The notes: generated by a model from the sequence alone, not told the origin. DNA of 64,000 nt from Kribbella jiaozuonensis (GCF_005233875.1 NZ_SZPZ01000004.1:62001-126000), one strand, 5' to 3'; shown: positions 17,006-26,674, counted from the stretch's first letter. Numbers and translations: made by a program.

Positions 17006-17868
17006 TCACGCCCCAGATCCCGATGGACGACCAATGTCGGTGACCCCTTCTCGCGCAGCCTGCGGGCGATCTCCTCGGCCATTGCGACGCTGCGGTGCTT
17101 TCCCCCGGTGCAGCCGATCGCGACGGTGACGAAGCGCTTGCCCTCGTTCAGGTAGCCGGTCCGCAGGGTGTCCAGCACGTCCACGTAGTTCTGCAGGAAC
17201 TGCTGGGCCAGCGGATGGCCGAGCACGAAGTCTGACACAGGCTTGTCCTGCCCGGTCATCGGGCGCAGATCCGGCTGCCAGTACGGATTCGGGATGAAGC
17301 GCATGTCGGCGACCACGTCGGCGTCCACCGGGATGCCGTACTTGAACCCGAACGACACCACCGTCGCCCGGAGCTCGGCGTTCTCCTCGTCGCCGAACGC
17401 GTTCACGATCTTCGCGGCGAGCTGGTGGATGTTCAGGCTCGAGGTGTCGATGACCAGATCCGCGCCGGCCCGGATGTCGCCGAGCAGCTCGCGCTCACGT
17501 TGGATCCCGTCCAGCAGCCGGCCCTCGCCCTGCAGCGGGTGCGGCCGGCGGACGCTCTCCTGCCGGCGCACGATCACGTCGTCAGAGGCCTCCAGGAACA
17601 GCGTCAGCGGGCGGTACCCCTTCAGCCGCAGGTCGTGGATGGCCGAGCTCAGTTCCTCGAAGAACAGGCCTGTCCGGACGTCGACCACAACGGCGAGCCG
17701 CGGCGCCGCGCCGGTGCCGATGACCTGCTCGACGAGCGTGGTCAGGAACATCGGCGGCAGGTTGTCGACGACGAACCAGCCGAGGTCTTCCAGTACGTCG
17801 GCGACGGAGCTTCGTCCCGCGCCGGACATGCCGGACACGATGATGAGGTTGCCGCCCGTATCGTCCAT
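17002..17868 (-). CDS. rapZ: RNase adapter protein RapZ (YvcJ)
   Basis: 288 residues with a Walker A loop GMSGAGRS (13-20) and the C-terminal motifs FGFKYGIP, DMRFIPNPYW and VTVAIGCTGGKHRSVA. It is a nucleotide-binding protein; in E. coli it controls decay of a regulatory RNA for GlcN-6-P synthase, but the actinobacterial role is less clear. Its ATG overlaps the uvrC stop by one base (TGATG). Confidence 0.93.
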   Translation of the reverse strand: MDDTGGNLIIVSGMSGAGRSSVADVLEDLGWFVVDNLPPMFLTTLVEQVIGTGAAPRLAVVVDVRTGLFFEELSSAIHDLRLKGYRPLTLFLEASDDVIVRRQESVRRPHPLQGEGRLLDGIQRERELLGDIRAGADLVIDTSSLNIHQLAAKIVNAFGDEENAELRATVVSFGFKYGIPVDADVVADMRFIPNPYWQPDLRPMTGQDKPVSDFVLGHPLAQQFLQNYVDVLDTLRTGYLNEGKRFVTVAIGCTGGKHRSVAMAEEIARRLREKGSPTLVVHRDLGRE

Positions 17869-19898
17869 CAGTTCTCAGTTCTCCCTGGGTCCCCGTCAGG
17901 CGCCCCGGCCGGCGCCGGGATGTCGTCGCCCAGTATCTCGCCCGTGGCCGTGTTGACCGACGGTGCCCGGCCGGTTTCCGCCTTCGTTGCGGCAGCGTTA
18001 ACCGCCAGTACGACGGACTCGGCGAGCCGCGGCCCGAAACCGGGGAGATCCGCGACCTCGTCGATCGTCGCCGCGCGCAGCTTCTTCAGCGACCCGAAGT
18101 GCCGGAGCAAGGTCTTGCGCCGCACCTCGCCCAGCCCCGGGACCTCGTCGAGCGTGCTCTCGACCATCGACTTCGACCGGCGGCTGCGGTGGTGCGTGAT
18201 CGCGAACCGGTGCGCCTCGTCGCGCAGGCGCTGCAGCAGGTACAGGCCTTCCGACGTACGGGAGAAGATGACCGGGTCCTCTTCGTCGGGGAGCCAGACC
18301 TCCTCGAGCCGCTTGGCCAGACCGCAGATCGGGATGTCGCCCAGGCCGAGCTCGTCCAGCGCCTGGCGGGCTGCCGCGACCTGAGGCGGACCGCCGTCGA
18401 CCACGACGAGCCCCGGCGCGTAGGAGAACTTCTTCGCTCGGCCGGTCTCGGGATCGATGAGGGCCGCCGACGGGTCGTCGTCCTCTGCCAGGGCCGCGCG
18501 CTCGTCGAGGAGGCGCTTGAAGCGGCGGGTCAGGACCTCGGCGATCGAGGCGACGTCGTTCTGCCCGTCGACGCCCTTGATCACGAACCGCCGGTACTCG
18601 CTCTTGCGGGGCAGTCCGTCCTCGAAGACGACCATCGAGGCGACTACTTCGGTGCCCTGCAGGTTCGAGACGTCGTAGCACTCCAGTCGCAGCGGCGCCT
18701 CGGGCAGGTCGAGCCCGGCCTGGATCTCCTCGAGCGCCTGGTTGCGGGTGGTCAGATCGCTGGCCCGCTTGGTCTTGTGCATGGTCAGCGTCTGCAGCGC
18801 GTTCCGCTCGACGGTCTCCATCAGCGCCTTCTTGTCGCCGCGCTGCGGGACCCGGATCGACACCCGCGCGCCGCGGATCCCCTCGAGCCACTCGGTCAGC
18901 GCGTCGGCGTCCTCGGGCATCGTCGGGACCAGGATCTCGCGCGGGATCGCGTCGACCGAGTCGTCGGCGTACATCTGCTGGATGAAGCGCGAGACGAGAT
19001 CGCCCGTCGTCGCCGTACCGTCCGCCTTGTCGGCGATCCAGCCTCGCTCACCGCGGATCCGGCCGCCGCGGACGTAGAAGATCTGTACGGCGACCTCGAG
19101 CGGGTCCTCGCTCAACGCGATCACGTCGGTGTCGGTGCCGTCGCCGAGAACGACCGCGTTCTTGGCCAGCGCCTTCTCCAGCGCGGCCAGGTCGTCGCGG
19201 ATCTTCGCGGCCCGCTCGTACTCCAGCTCGGCCGCCGCGGCCTTCATCTCCTTCTCCAGCCGGCGCACGTACGTCGCGGTCTGGCCGGACAGGAACGCGG
19301 CGAAGTCGTCGACGATCTGGCGGTGCTCCTCCTGCGTCACCTGACCGGTGCAGGGTGCGGAGCACTTGCCGATGTACCCGAGCAGGCAGGGCCGGCCGAT
19401 CTGGCGGTGCCGGTTGAAGACGCCCTTGCTGCACGAACGCATCGGAAAAACCCGCAGCAGCAGGTCGACGGTCTCGCGGATCGCCCAGGCGTGGCTGTAC
19501 GGACCGAAGTACTTCACGCCCTTCTTCTTCTGGCCGCGGCCGACCATCACCCGCGGGTAGTCCTCGTTGAGGGTGATGGCCAGCCACGGGTACGACTTGT
19601 CGTCGCGGTACTTCACGTTGAAACGCGGGTCGTACTCCTTGATCCAGGAGTACTCCAGCTGCAGCGATTCGACCTCGCTGGCGACCACGGTCCACTCGAC
19701 CTTCGAGGCCGTCGTCACCATCGCCTGCGTCCGGGGGTGCAGGGTCACCAGGTCCTGGAAGTACGACGACAACCGGGCCCGCAGGTTCTTCGCCTTGCCG
19801 ACGTAGATGACCCGCCCGGCGGAGTCGCTGAAACGGTAGACGCCGGGTGAGTCGGGGATCGATCCCGGAGCGGGACGGTACGAGGACGGATCAGCCAC
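17868..19898 (-). CDS. uvrC: Excinuclease ABC subunit C
   Basis: 676 residues. GIY-YIG nuclease domain at the N-terminus (PGVYRFSDSAGRVIYVGKAK), a UVR domain (YERAAKIRDDLAALEKAL), an RNase-H-like endonuclease domain (LECYDVSNLQGTEVVASMVV) and a C-terminal HhH pair (DEVPGLGEVRRKTLLRHFG, DLPGFGPRLAESV). It makes both incisions in nucleotide excision repair with UvrAB. It starts the uvrC-rapZ-yvcK run. Confidence 0.97.
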   Translation of the reverse strand: MADPSSYRPAPGSIPDSPGVYRFSDSAGRVIYVGKAKNLRARLSSYFQDLVTLHPRTQAMVTTASKVEWTVVASEVESLQLEYSWIKEYDPRFNVKYRDDKSYPWLAITLNEDYPRVMVGRGQKKKGVKYFGPYSHAWAIRETVDLLLRVFPMRSCSKGVFNRHRQIGRPCLLGYIGKCSAPCTGQVTQEEHRQIVDDFAAFLSGQTATYVRRLEKEMKAAAAELEYERAAKIRDDLAALEKALAKNAVVLGDGTDTDVIALSEDPLEVAVQIFYVRGGRIRGERGWIADKADGTATTGDLVSRFIQQMYADDSVDAIPREILVPTMPEDADALTEWLEGIRGARVSIRVPQRGDKKALMETVERNALQTLTMHKTKRASDLTTRNQALEEIQAGLDLPEAPLRLECYDVSNLQGTEVVASMVVFEDGLPRKSEYRRFVIKGVDGQNDVASIAEVLTRRFKRLLDERAALAEDDDPSAALIDPETGRAKKFSYAPGLVVVDGGPPQVAAARQALDELGLGDIPICGLAKRLEEVWLPDEEDPVIFSRTSEGLYLLQRLRDEAHRFAITHHRSRRSKSMVESTLDEVPGLGEVRRKTLLRHFGSLKKLRAATIDEVADLPGFGPRLAESVVLAVNAAATKAETGRAPSVNTATGEILGDDIPAPAGAPDGDPGRTEN

Positions 19899-19980
19899 CC
19901 AACCACCCTAGTTCGGTACGCCGACAAATCCGGAATTCCAGCGAAGTCTCTACTGCGACTTCAATGACAGACTTGAAGGT

Positions 19981-20436
19981 ATGACGATCGAAGAACTGGA
20001 TCGGACGATCCGCGCGTACGACGGTGTCCGGGTACTCGAAGCCCAGGACGATCTGTTCTACCTCTACGACCCGGCTGCCGACCTGCCACCGGAGCGGCAG
20101 CAGCCCTTCGCCACCATTGTCACCGGCGACCACTACGAGAAGGTGTCCCGGCTGGACGAGCCCGGCGCGTGGCGGGTCAACATCGGGCTGACGAAGACGA
20201 CGTACACCTCGCTCTTCGGACCCGTGCCGACGGAACGGGACGCCGACTGGGTGCTCGACTCCGGCCACGACTACACAGCCCGGAACACCCTCATGCCGCA
20301 CCCGTTCTACGCCTCTCAGTATTGGGCGGCGATCGTGAACCCGGTCGACCTCGAACCCCTGATCCCATTGCTCGACGAGGCCTACGTGTTCGCAGCCCGC
20401 AAGTACGCCAACCATCAGGCGCGGCAAACGCAGTGA
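19981..20436 (+). CDS. DUF6194 family protein
   Basis: 151 residues, soluble. It contains LFYLYDPAADLPPERQQPFA, WRVNIGLTKTTYTSLFG and LMPHPFYASQYWAAIVNP, matching the DUF6194 family of unknown function common in actinobacteria. GAAGG just before ATG 19981. It is divergent from uvrC with about 80 bases between starts and seems monocistronic. Confidence 0.8.
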   Translation: MTIEELDRTIRAYDGVRVLEAQDDLFYLYDPAADLPPERQQPFATIVTGDHYEKVSRLDEPGAWRVNIGLTKTTYTSLFGPVPTERDADWVLDSGHDYTARNTLMPHPFYASQYWAAIVNPVDLEPLIPLLDEAYVFAARKYANHQARQTQ

Positions 20437-20585
20437 ACGTTGCGGTCGTGTTGCGGGTTCACCCATAAGGCCGGTTTGACCCCCGGTTGGGATGAGCGTC
20501 GTCTCTAGCGTGTGACCCAGGGTAGATGTGCAGGACCTTTGCGTGAGGCAACAAGGCCTTGCGCTGACTCGAGGGAGTTCCGCCC

Positions 20586-21806
20586 ATGTCCCCATCCCTG
20601 AGCAGGCCGCGCGCCGTCCTCGGCGCGATCGCGGCTTCAGCGCTCGCGGTCACCGGCATCGTCGCAACAGCAGCCGGCAGCAACGCATCCCAGCAGGCGC
20701 CGGTGACCATCCGCGGCGCCGGCAGTTCGAGTGCCATCCCCGGCAGCTACATCGTCGTACTCAACGGTCAGCGGTCGCAGGCCCAGACCCGGGTCACCAC
20801 ACAGAGCCTGGCGACGAGCTACGACGTCAAGGTCAAGGACCAGTACGACGCCTCGATCAAGGGCTTCTCCGCGAGTATGAGTGAGGACCAGGCGAAGAAG
20901 CTCGCCGGTGACTCGCGGGTCGCGTTCGTCCAGCAGAACCAGAAAATCACCGTCAGCCAGGACAATCCGCCGTGGGGTTTGGACCGGGCCGACCAGCGTG
21001 ATCTGCCGCTGGACAAGAAGTACGACGCGTCGACCACCGCCGACAACGTGAACGTCTACGTGATCGACACCGGCATCTACGCCAAGCACAAGGACTTCGG
21101 CGACCGCGCGTCGGTCGGCACCGACACCGTGGGCGACGGCCAGAACGGCGTCGACTGCATGGGCCACGGCAGCCACGTGGCCGGCACCATCGCCGGTACG
21201 ACGTACGGCCTGGCCAAGGGCGCGAAGGTGATCGCGGTCCGGGTTCTCGACTGCAAGGGGTCCGGCTCGACCGAGTCCGTGGTCGCCGGGATCGACTGGG
21301 TAACCAAGAACGCCAAGAAGCCCGCGGTGGCGAACATGAGCCTGGGCGGCGGCGCGGACGAGGCGCTGGACGCGGCGGTGAAGGCCTCGGTCGGTGCCGG
21401 TATCACCTATGCAGTTGCTGCCGGCAACGACAGCGCGGACGCCTGCCAGAGCTCGCCGGCCCGGGAGCCCTCGGCGATCACGGTCGGCGCGACCGACGAC
21501 CAGGACCAGCGCGCATCGTTCTCGAACTTCGGCAAGTGCGTGGATCTGTTCGCGCCCGGGGTCGACATCACCTCGGTCGGCATCACCGACCCGGACGCGA
21601 CCGCGAAGATGAGCGGTACGTCGATGGCCACGCCGCACGTTGCCGGTGGAATCGCGCTCTACCTGGCTGACCACCCCGACGCCACGCCGGCCGACGTCGC
21701 GACGGCGCTGGTCGGCAACTCGACGCCGGACAAGGTCGGCGACCCGGGCGACGCCTCCCCCAACAAGCTGCTGTACGTCGGGAAGGCCGACCCGGCCCAG
21801 TCCTGA
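20586..21806 (+). CDS. Secreted subtilisin-like serine protease (S8) with I9 propeptide
   Basis: 406 residues: signal peptide (about 1-34), inhibitor-I9 prodomain (about 52-124, SYIVVLNGQRSQ to VAFVQQNQKITV) and a peptidase S8 domain. The triad is Asp161 (VIDTGIY), His194 (GHGSHVAGT) and Ser346 (SGTSMATPH); Asn281 forms the oxyanion hole. It resembles proteinase-K-like extracellular alkaline proteases of actinomycetes. ATG 20586 follows GAGGGAG. A strong hairpin follows the gene. Confidence 0.95.
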   Translation: MSPSLSRPRAVLGAIAASALAVTGIVATAAGSNASQQAPVTIRGAGSSSAIPGSYIVVLNGQRSQAQTRVTTQSLATSYDVKVKDQYDASIKGFSASMSEDQAKKLAGDSRVAFVQQNQKITVSQDNPPWGLDRADQRDLPLDKKYDASTTADNVNVYVIDTGIYAKHKDFGDRASVGTDTVGDGQNGVDCMGHGSHVAGTIAGTTYGLAKGAKVIAVRVLDCKGSGSTESVVAGIDWVTKNAKKPAVANMSLGGGADEALDAAVKASVGAGITYAVAAGNDSADACQSSPAREPSAITVGATDDQDQRASFSNFGKCVDLFAPGVDITSVGITDPDATAKMSGTSMATPHVAGGIALYLADHPDATPADVATALVGNSTPDKVGDPGDASPNKLLYVGKADPAQS

Positions 21807-21815
21807 CCCTCGTAC

Positions 21816-21846
21816 GAAGGGCCCGGCCGCACGGCCGGGCCCTTTC
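21816..21846. terminator. Bidirectional terminator, subtilase/Rieske
   Basis: A 14-bp GC-rich stem (21816-21829 with about 21832-21846) lies between the stops of two convergent genes. Confidence 0.8.
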
Positions 21847-21851
21847 GCATG

Positions 21852-22424
21852 TCAGGCGGACTGAACGATGTTGCTGCCCTCGACCGCGACGTTCACCGCG
21901 GGCAGCGGCGACTGCGCCGGCCCGCTGGCCACGCTGCCGTCGGTGATCTTGAAGTGACTGTTGTGGAACGGGCAGACGATCTGCCCGCCCTCGACCGAGC
22001 CGACGATGTTGCCCTGGTGCGTGCAGACCGCCGAGAAGCCCTTGTACTGACCCGCGGTCGGCTGGGTCACCACGACCTTGGCGTCGGTGAACACCTTCCC
22101 GCCGCCGACCGGTACGTCGGAGACCGGGCCAAGGACCGTCCCCCCGCTGGCCGGAGCGCTGGACGACGGCGCACTCGATGACGGCGCACTCGAGCTAGGA
22201 GCGGGCGCGGAGCTGGAACCGGTGGCCGACGGCGTCGAGGCGCCGCTGCCGGACGTGTCGTCGCTGCTGCCGCAGGCCGCGAGGATCGGGGCGCTGGCAC
22301 CCACCAGCGCGGCCATCGCCGCGCAGCGGAGCACCGTCCTCCGGTCGCGCAGACCGTCCGCCGGTGCGTTGGGCACGGGTCCGGTCTGCTGCGGGGTGGT
22401 TGGTGCCATCGTGTCATCGCTCAT
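21852..22424 (-). CDS. Tat-exported Rieske [2Fe-2S] lipoprotein
   Basis: 190 residues. A twin-arginine motif (RDRRTVLR), a hydrophobic stretch and lipobox LAAC mark a Tat-dependent lipoprotein. A low-complexity Ser/Ala/Pro linker with repeated SSSAP units (about residues 68-95) leads to a Rieske domain: CTHQGNIVG and CPFHNSHF supply Cys/His pairs for the cluster. It is probably a small extracytoplasmic electron-transfer protein; the partner is unknown. GGAGG precedes the ATG at 22424. Confidence 0.9.
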   Translation of the reverse strand: MSDDTMAPTTPQQTGPVPNAPADGLRDRRTVLRCAAMAALVGASAPILAACGSSDDTSGSGASTPSATGSSSAPAPSSSAPSSSAPSSSAPASGGTVLGPVSDVPVGGGKVFTDAKVVVTQPTAGQYKGFSAVCTHQGNIVGSVEGGQIVCPFHNSHFKITDGSVASGPAQSPLPAVNVAVEGSNIVQSA

Positions 22425-22639
22425 GAATCTGGACCTCCAAGAGCCTGCTGGTCGAAGTAGTTGAACGCTATATACCGGGTCAAACGACCGGATGAGCAGA
22501 ACGGTTCAACGCCTCCAGGATTGAACTGCAGTTTGAAGGTTTGCTGTGAATCAGCTGCCAATCCGATGGGCGCCGCCACCCGCCCGGGCACGGGTCGACC
22601 GGGTGCCTGACAGACTTTGGGCGTGGGGAAGGCCATGGG

Positions 22640-23536
22640 ATGACAGGAACGACGAACGACTCGACCGTGCTGAGGGCGATCGCGGACCTCGCACCGATGT
22701 GGATGCCGGGCTGCGTCGTCGACACCGCCGAGCGCACGGTCGAGGTCGGCTGGGGCCGCGGTGCCCTACAGATGTCCGCGGTGGTCGGGCTGAGCGAGAT
22801 CATCGATCGGTGCAATCAGCTGCCCCAGCACCGCTGGGCCGAGCAGATCGAGGCCTGGCTGCGGGCCGTCGTCGCCGAGGGTGAGCTCGCCACCGAGGAG
22901 CACCGCTTCGGCGACGTCGCGGAACGGCAGCGGGCGCTGCTCGTCCAGCGCGGGTGGTCCGCCCGTACGGCGGGCCCGGTGGCCGACGCGCTGATCCCGT
23001 TCGGGGACCACTTCGAGGTCGTGGTCTTCATCGGCACCGGCACGGAGCTGCGGCGGCTGACCGTCGTACGGCGATCGATGCTCGGGCTCGGTGATCCGGC
23101 CGTGCCGTCGCCGGTGCAGCTCACGCTGGAGCAGATCTCCGACCTGCGGCCGGTCGAGCACAACGGGTTCTCGGTGCTGAGCCGGGAGAACGATCCGCTC
23201 GTGTCGATGGCAGTCGTCGACCGGGAGAATCTGCTGCCGCAGTCGTCTCTCGGCCTGGGGGTACTGCTCGGCGTACCGCGGTTGAGCACGGTCGTGTTCT
23301 GCCCCGCGGATGCCGGCCAGGAGACGGCGGACGAGCTGGCGAGGTTCGTCGCGGACACCTACCGCGACGCGCCCGACCAGTGCAGTCCGGACGTGTTCTG
23401 GCTGCAGGGCGACCGGATGGTCCAGGTGCCGGTCACGCTGGCCGAGCCGCCGACAGTCATGCTGCCGGCGGCGCTACTGCCGTCCCCGCGCCGTACCTGG
23501 GTTCGCCACCTCGTCCAGCAACTCTTCCGCCGCTGA
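22640..23536 (+). CDS. Hypothetical protein
   Basis: 298 residues, soluble, no signal peptide or membrane helix. GGGGAAGG lies seven bases before ATG 22640. I do not recognise a family. The first 90 residues are rich in Trp and acidic residues (APMWMPGCVVDT, HRWAEQIEAWLRA). The centre has alternating beta strands (FEVVVFIGTGTELRRLTVV), and a late segment reads RLSTVVFCPADAGQETADEL. The layout hints at a YbjN/T3SS-chaperone-like or DUF1444-like fold, but this is a guess. Its stop lies 4 bases from the uvrA stop (convergent). Confidence 0.7.
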   Translation: MTGTTNDSTVLRAIADLAPMWMPGCVVDTAERTVEVGWGRGALQMSAVVGLSEIIDRCNQLPQHRWAEQIEAWLRAVVAEGELATEEHRFGDVAERQRALLVQRGWSARTAGPVADALIPFGDHFEVVVFIGTGTELRRLTVVRRSMLGLGDPAVPSPVQLTLEQISDLRPVEHNGFSVLSRENDPLVSMAVVDRENLLPQSSLGLGVLLGVPRLSTVVFCPADAGQETADELARFVADTYRDAPDQCSPDVFWLQGDRMVQVPVTLAEPPTVMLPAALLPSPRRTWVRHLVQQLFRR

Positions 23537-23540
23537 CGAG

Positions 23541-26500
23541 TTAGCCGGCAACCCGCTTCCTCGTCGCCGTCTTCTTGGCCGGCGCGGCCTTCTTCACCGC
23601 TGCTTTCTTGGCGACGGCCTTCTTGGCCACCGTCTTCTTCGCGGTGGCCTTCTTCACCGCGACCGTCTTCTCTGGCTGCTTCCGGGCACTCGGCTTCGCC
23701 GCCCGGCCCTCGAGGATCTCGGCCAGGAACTGCCCGGTGTACGACGCCGGGTTCGCCGCGACCTCCTCCGGCGTACCTTCCGCGATCAGCGTGCCGCCGC
23801 GGCGACCGCCGTCCGGACCGAGGTCGATCAGCCAGTCGGCGGTCTTGATCACGTCGAGGTTGTGCTCGATGACCAGCACCGAGTTGCCCTTGTCGACCAG
23901 GCCGCTCAGTACGCCGAGCAGCTTGCGGATGTCCTCGAAGTGGAGACCGGTCGTCGGCTCGTCCAGCACGTAGACCGTCCGGCCGGTCGAACGCCGCTGC
24001 AGCTCGGACGCCAGCTTCACCCGCTGCGCCTCACCACCGGACAGCGTCGGCGCCGGCTGACCGAGCCGCACATACCCGAGGCCGACCTCGACCAGCGTCT
24101 TCAGGTGCCGGGAGATCGCCGGGATCGCGGCGAAGAACTCCGCCGCCTCCTCGATCGGCATGTCCAGCACGTCCGCGACCGTCTTGCTCTTGTAGTGGAC
24201 CTCGAGCGTCTCGCGGTTGTACCGCGCCCCGTGGCACACCTCGCACGGGACGTAGACGTCCGGCAGGAAGTTCATCTCGATCTTCAGCGTGCCGTCACCC
24301 GAGCAGGCCTCGCACCGGCCGCCCTTGACGTTGAACGAGAACCGGCCCTGCTGGTACCCGCGGACCTTCGCCTCCGGTGTCTCCGCGAACAGCTTGCGGA
24401 TGTGGTCCCACACGCCGGTGTACGTCGCCGGGTTGGACCGCGGCGTCCGGCCGATCGGCGACTGGTCGACGTGGATGACCTTGTCGACCAGCTCCATCCC
24501 GGAGATCTTCGTGTGCCGGCCCGGCACCGCGCGAGCGCCGTAGATCTGCCGCGCCAGCGACGTGTACAGGATGTCGTTGACCAGCGTCGACTTGCCCGAC
24601 CCCGACACACCCGTGACCGCGACGAACACCCCGAGCGGGATCGTGACGTCGATGTCCTTCAGGTTGTTCTGGCGGGCGCCGTACACCGTCAGCTCACGGC
24701 CCTCGGTCAGCGGTCGCCGTACGGCGGGGATCGGGATCTCCCGCCGACCGGACACGTACGCACCGGTGATCGAGTCCGGGTGGTTGCGCAGGTCCTCGAC
24801 CGTGCCGGACACGACGACCTGACCGCCGTGCTCACCGGCGCCCGGGCCGATGTCGACGACCCAGTCGGCGTGGTCGATGGTGTCCTCGTCGTGCTCGACG
24901 ACGATCAGTGTGTTGCCCAGCTCCTTCAGCCGGACCAGCGTCTCGATCAACCGCCGGTTGTCCCGCTGATGGAGACCGATCGACGGCTCGTCGAGCACGT
25001 ACAGCACGCCGACCAGACCCGAACCGATCTGCGTCGCGAGCCTGATCCGCTGCGCCTCACCACCGGACAGCGAACCCGCCGGCCGGCTCAGCGCGAGGTA
25101 GTCCAGGCCGACGTCGAGCAGGAACCGCAGCCGCTCACCGATCTCCTTGACCACCCGCTCGGCGATCTGCTTCTCCCGCGGCGACAGCTCCATCTGTGCC
25201 AGGAAGCCGTGCACCTCGTCGATCGACATCGCGCTGATCTCGGCGATGTTCTTCCCGCCGAGGGTGACCGCCAGCGAGATCGGCTTCAGCCGCGCGCCGT
25301 TGCAGGCCAGGCACGGCACCTCGCGCATGTACTCCTCGAAGCGCTCCCGGCCGGTGTCGCTGGACGCCTCCGCGTGCCGGCGCTCGACGTACGGGATCAC
25401 GCCTTCGAAGCTGGTGTAGTACGACCGCTCGCGGCCGTAGCGGTTCTGGTACGAGACGTGGACCTGCTTGTCGTGGCCGGTGAGCAGCGCCTTCTTCGCC
25501 TTCGCCGGCAGCTCGCCGAACGGCGTGCTGGTCTTGAACTTCAGGTCCTTCGCCAGCGCGTCGAGCAACCGCTCGAAGTACTGCGAGACGTTCTGCCCGG
25601 CCCACGGCTGGATCGCGCCCTCGTCCAGCGACTTGGACGGATCCGGCACCAGCAGCTCCGGGTCGACCTCCATCCGCGTGCCCAGCCCGGTGCAGACCGG
25701 GCAGGCGCCGTACGGCGAGTTGAACGAGAACGACCGCGGCTCGAGCTCGTCGATGGCGAGCGGGTGATCGTTCGGGCAGGCGAGCTTCTCGGAGAAGCGG
25801 CGCTCGCGGTGCGGGTCGTCCTCCGGCAGGTCGACGAAGTCGAGCACCAGCAGGCCGCTGGCCAGCCCGAGCGCGGTCTCGACCGAGTCGGTGAGACGCT
25901 GCTTGGCCGACCTCTTCACCGCGAGCCGGTCGACGACCACGTCGATGTCGTGCTTCTTCTGCTTGTCGAGCTTCGGCGGATCGGTGAGCTGGATCGTCTC
26001 ACCGTCGACCCGCGCCCGGGACAGACCCTGACCGCTCAGCTGGCGGAAGAGATCGAGGTACTCCCCCTTGCGGCCGCGGACGACCGGGGCGAGCACCTGG
26101 AACCGGGTGCCCTCGTCGAGCTCGAGCACCCGGTCGACGATCTGCTGCGGCGTCTGCCGCGCGATCGGCTCGCCACACTCCGGGCAGTGCGGCCGCCCGG
26201 CGCGGGCGAACAGCAGCCGGAGGTAGTCGTAGACCTCGGTGATCGTGCCGACGGTCGAGCGCGGGTTGCGCGAGGTGGACTTCTGGTCGATCGAGACGGC
26301 CGGCGACAGCCCCTCGATGAAGTCGACGTCGGGTTTGTCCATCTGCCCCAGGAACTGGCGCGCATACGCCGAGAGGGACTCGACGTAGCGTCGCTGGCCC
26401 TCGGCGAAGATCGTGTCGAAGGCCAGGCTGGACTTGCCGGACCCGGACAGTCCGGTGAAGACGATCATGGCGTCCCGCGGCAGGTCGACCGAGACGTCCT

Positions 26501-26546
26501 TCAGGTTGTGCTCACGCGCTCCGCGCACGATCAGACGGTCAGACAC
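23541..26546 (-). CDS. uvrA: Excinuclease ABC subunit A with Lys/Ala-rich tail
   Basis: About 1001 residues. Two ABC ATPase modules: Walker A GLSGSGKSSLAFDT and GVSGSGKSTLVNDI, signatures SGGEAQRIRLA and SGGEAQRVKLA, and a zinc module CEACSGDGTL...CEVCHGARY. It is the damage-recognition subunit of nucleotide excision repair. The last ~57 residues are an added tail with about 16 Lys in KKA/AKK units, like a histone H1 tail, making it longer than typical UvrA (about 940-970). I prefer GTG 26546 (SDRLIVRGAREHNLKDV) over the ATG at 26585. An SOS box lies upstream. Confidence 0.96.
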   Translation of the reverse strand: MSDRLIVRGAREHNLKDVSVDLPRDAMIVFTGLSGSGKSSLAFDTIFAEGQRRYVESLSAYARQFLGQMDKPDVDFIEGLSPAVSIDQKSTSRNPRSTVGTITEVYDYLRLLFARAGRPHCPECGEPIARQTPQQIVDRVLELDEGTRFQVLAPVVRGRKGEYLDLFRQLSGQGLSRARVDGETIQLTDPPKLDKQKKHDIDVVVDRLAVKRSAKQRLTDSVETALGLASGLLVLDFVDLPEDDPHRERRFSEKLACPNDHPLAIDELEPRSFSFNSPYGACPVCTGLGTRMEVDPELLVPDPSKSLDEGAIQPWAGQNVSQYFERLLDALAKDLKFKTSTPFGELPAKAKKALLTGHDKQVHVSYQNRYGRERSYYTSFEGVIPYVERRHAEASSDTGRERFEEYMREVPCLACNGARLKPISLAVTLGGKNIAEISAMSIDEVHGFLAQMELSPREKQIAERVVKEIGERLRFLLDVGLDYLALSRPAGSLSGGEAQRIRLATQIGSGLVGVLYVLDEPSIGLHQRDNRRLIETLVRLKELGNTLIVVEHDEDTIDHADWVVDIGPGAGEHGGQVVVSGTVEDLRNHPDSITGAYVSGRREIPIPAVRRPLTEGRELTVYGARQNNLKDIDVTIPLGVFVAVTGVSGSGKSTLVNDILYTSLARQIYGARAVPGRHTKISGMELVDKVIHVDQSPIGRTPRSNPATYTGVWDHIRKLFAETPEAKVRGYQQGRFSFNVKGGRCEACSGDGTLKIEMNFLPDVYVPCEVCHGARYNRETLEVHYKSKTVADVLDMPIEEAAEFFAAIPAISRHLKTLVEVGLGYVRLGQPAPTLSGGEAQRVKLASELQRRSTGRTVYVLDEPTTGLHFEDIRKLLGVLSGLVDKGNSVLVIEHNLDVIKTADWLIDLGPDGGRRGGTLIAEGTPEEVAANPASYTGQFLAEILEGRAAKPSARKQPEKTVAVKKATAKKTVAKKAVAKKAAVKKAAPAKKTATRKRVAG

Positions 26547-26658
26547 AAGCTCACTCTCAGCCGTTCTCGAGGGTATCCGGGGCATGCCCCGTCATGCTAA
26601 CGAGGCCCACCGACAAAAACTTCCGCCGCCGGATGCAGTGCTCCGTTCGCGGGGCGTT

Positions 26659-26674
26659 TCGAAAGTATATTCGA
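26659..26674. promoter_or_regulatory. SOS box (LexA operator) between uvrA and the MBL gene
   Basis: TCGAAAGTATATTCGA is an inverted repeat with perfect TCGAA/TTCGA arms, close to the actinobacterial LexA consensus TCGAAC-N4-GTTCGA. It lies 113 bases before the uvrA start and 78 bases before the MBL start, so it could control both directions. Confidence 0.8.

Noticed and set aside
20437..20585. Possible small gene or RNA before the subtilase
   Set aside because: No ribosome site with a coherent frame and no stable structure; most likely the promoter region.
23560..23700. Apparent tandem DNA repeats, CRISPR-like
   Set aside because: They are coding repeats for the Lys/Ala tail of UvrA, with no regular spacer pattern.
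23310..26600. 1096-codon open frame on the plus strand opposite uvrA
   Set aside because: High GC leaves antisense frames open. Its translation is Arg/Asp/Val-rich without domains, while uvrA on the minus strand is certain.
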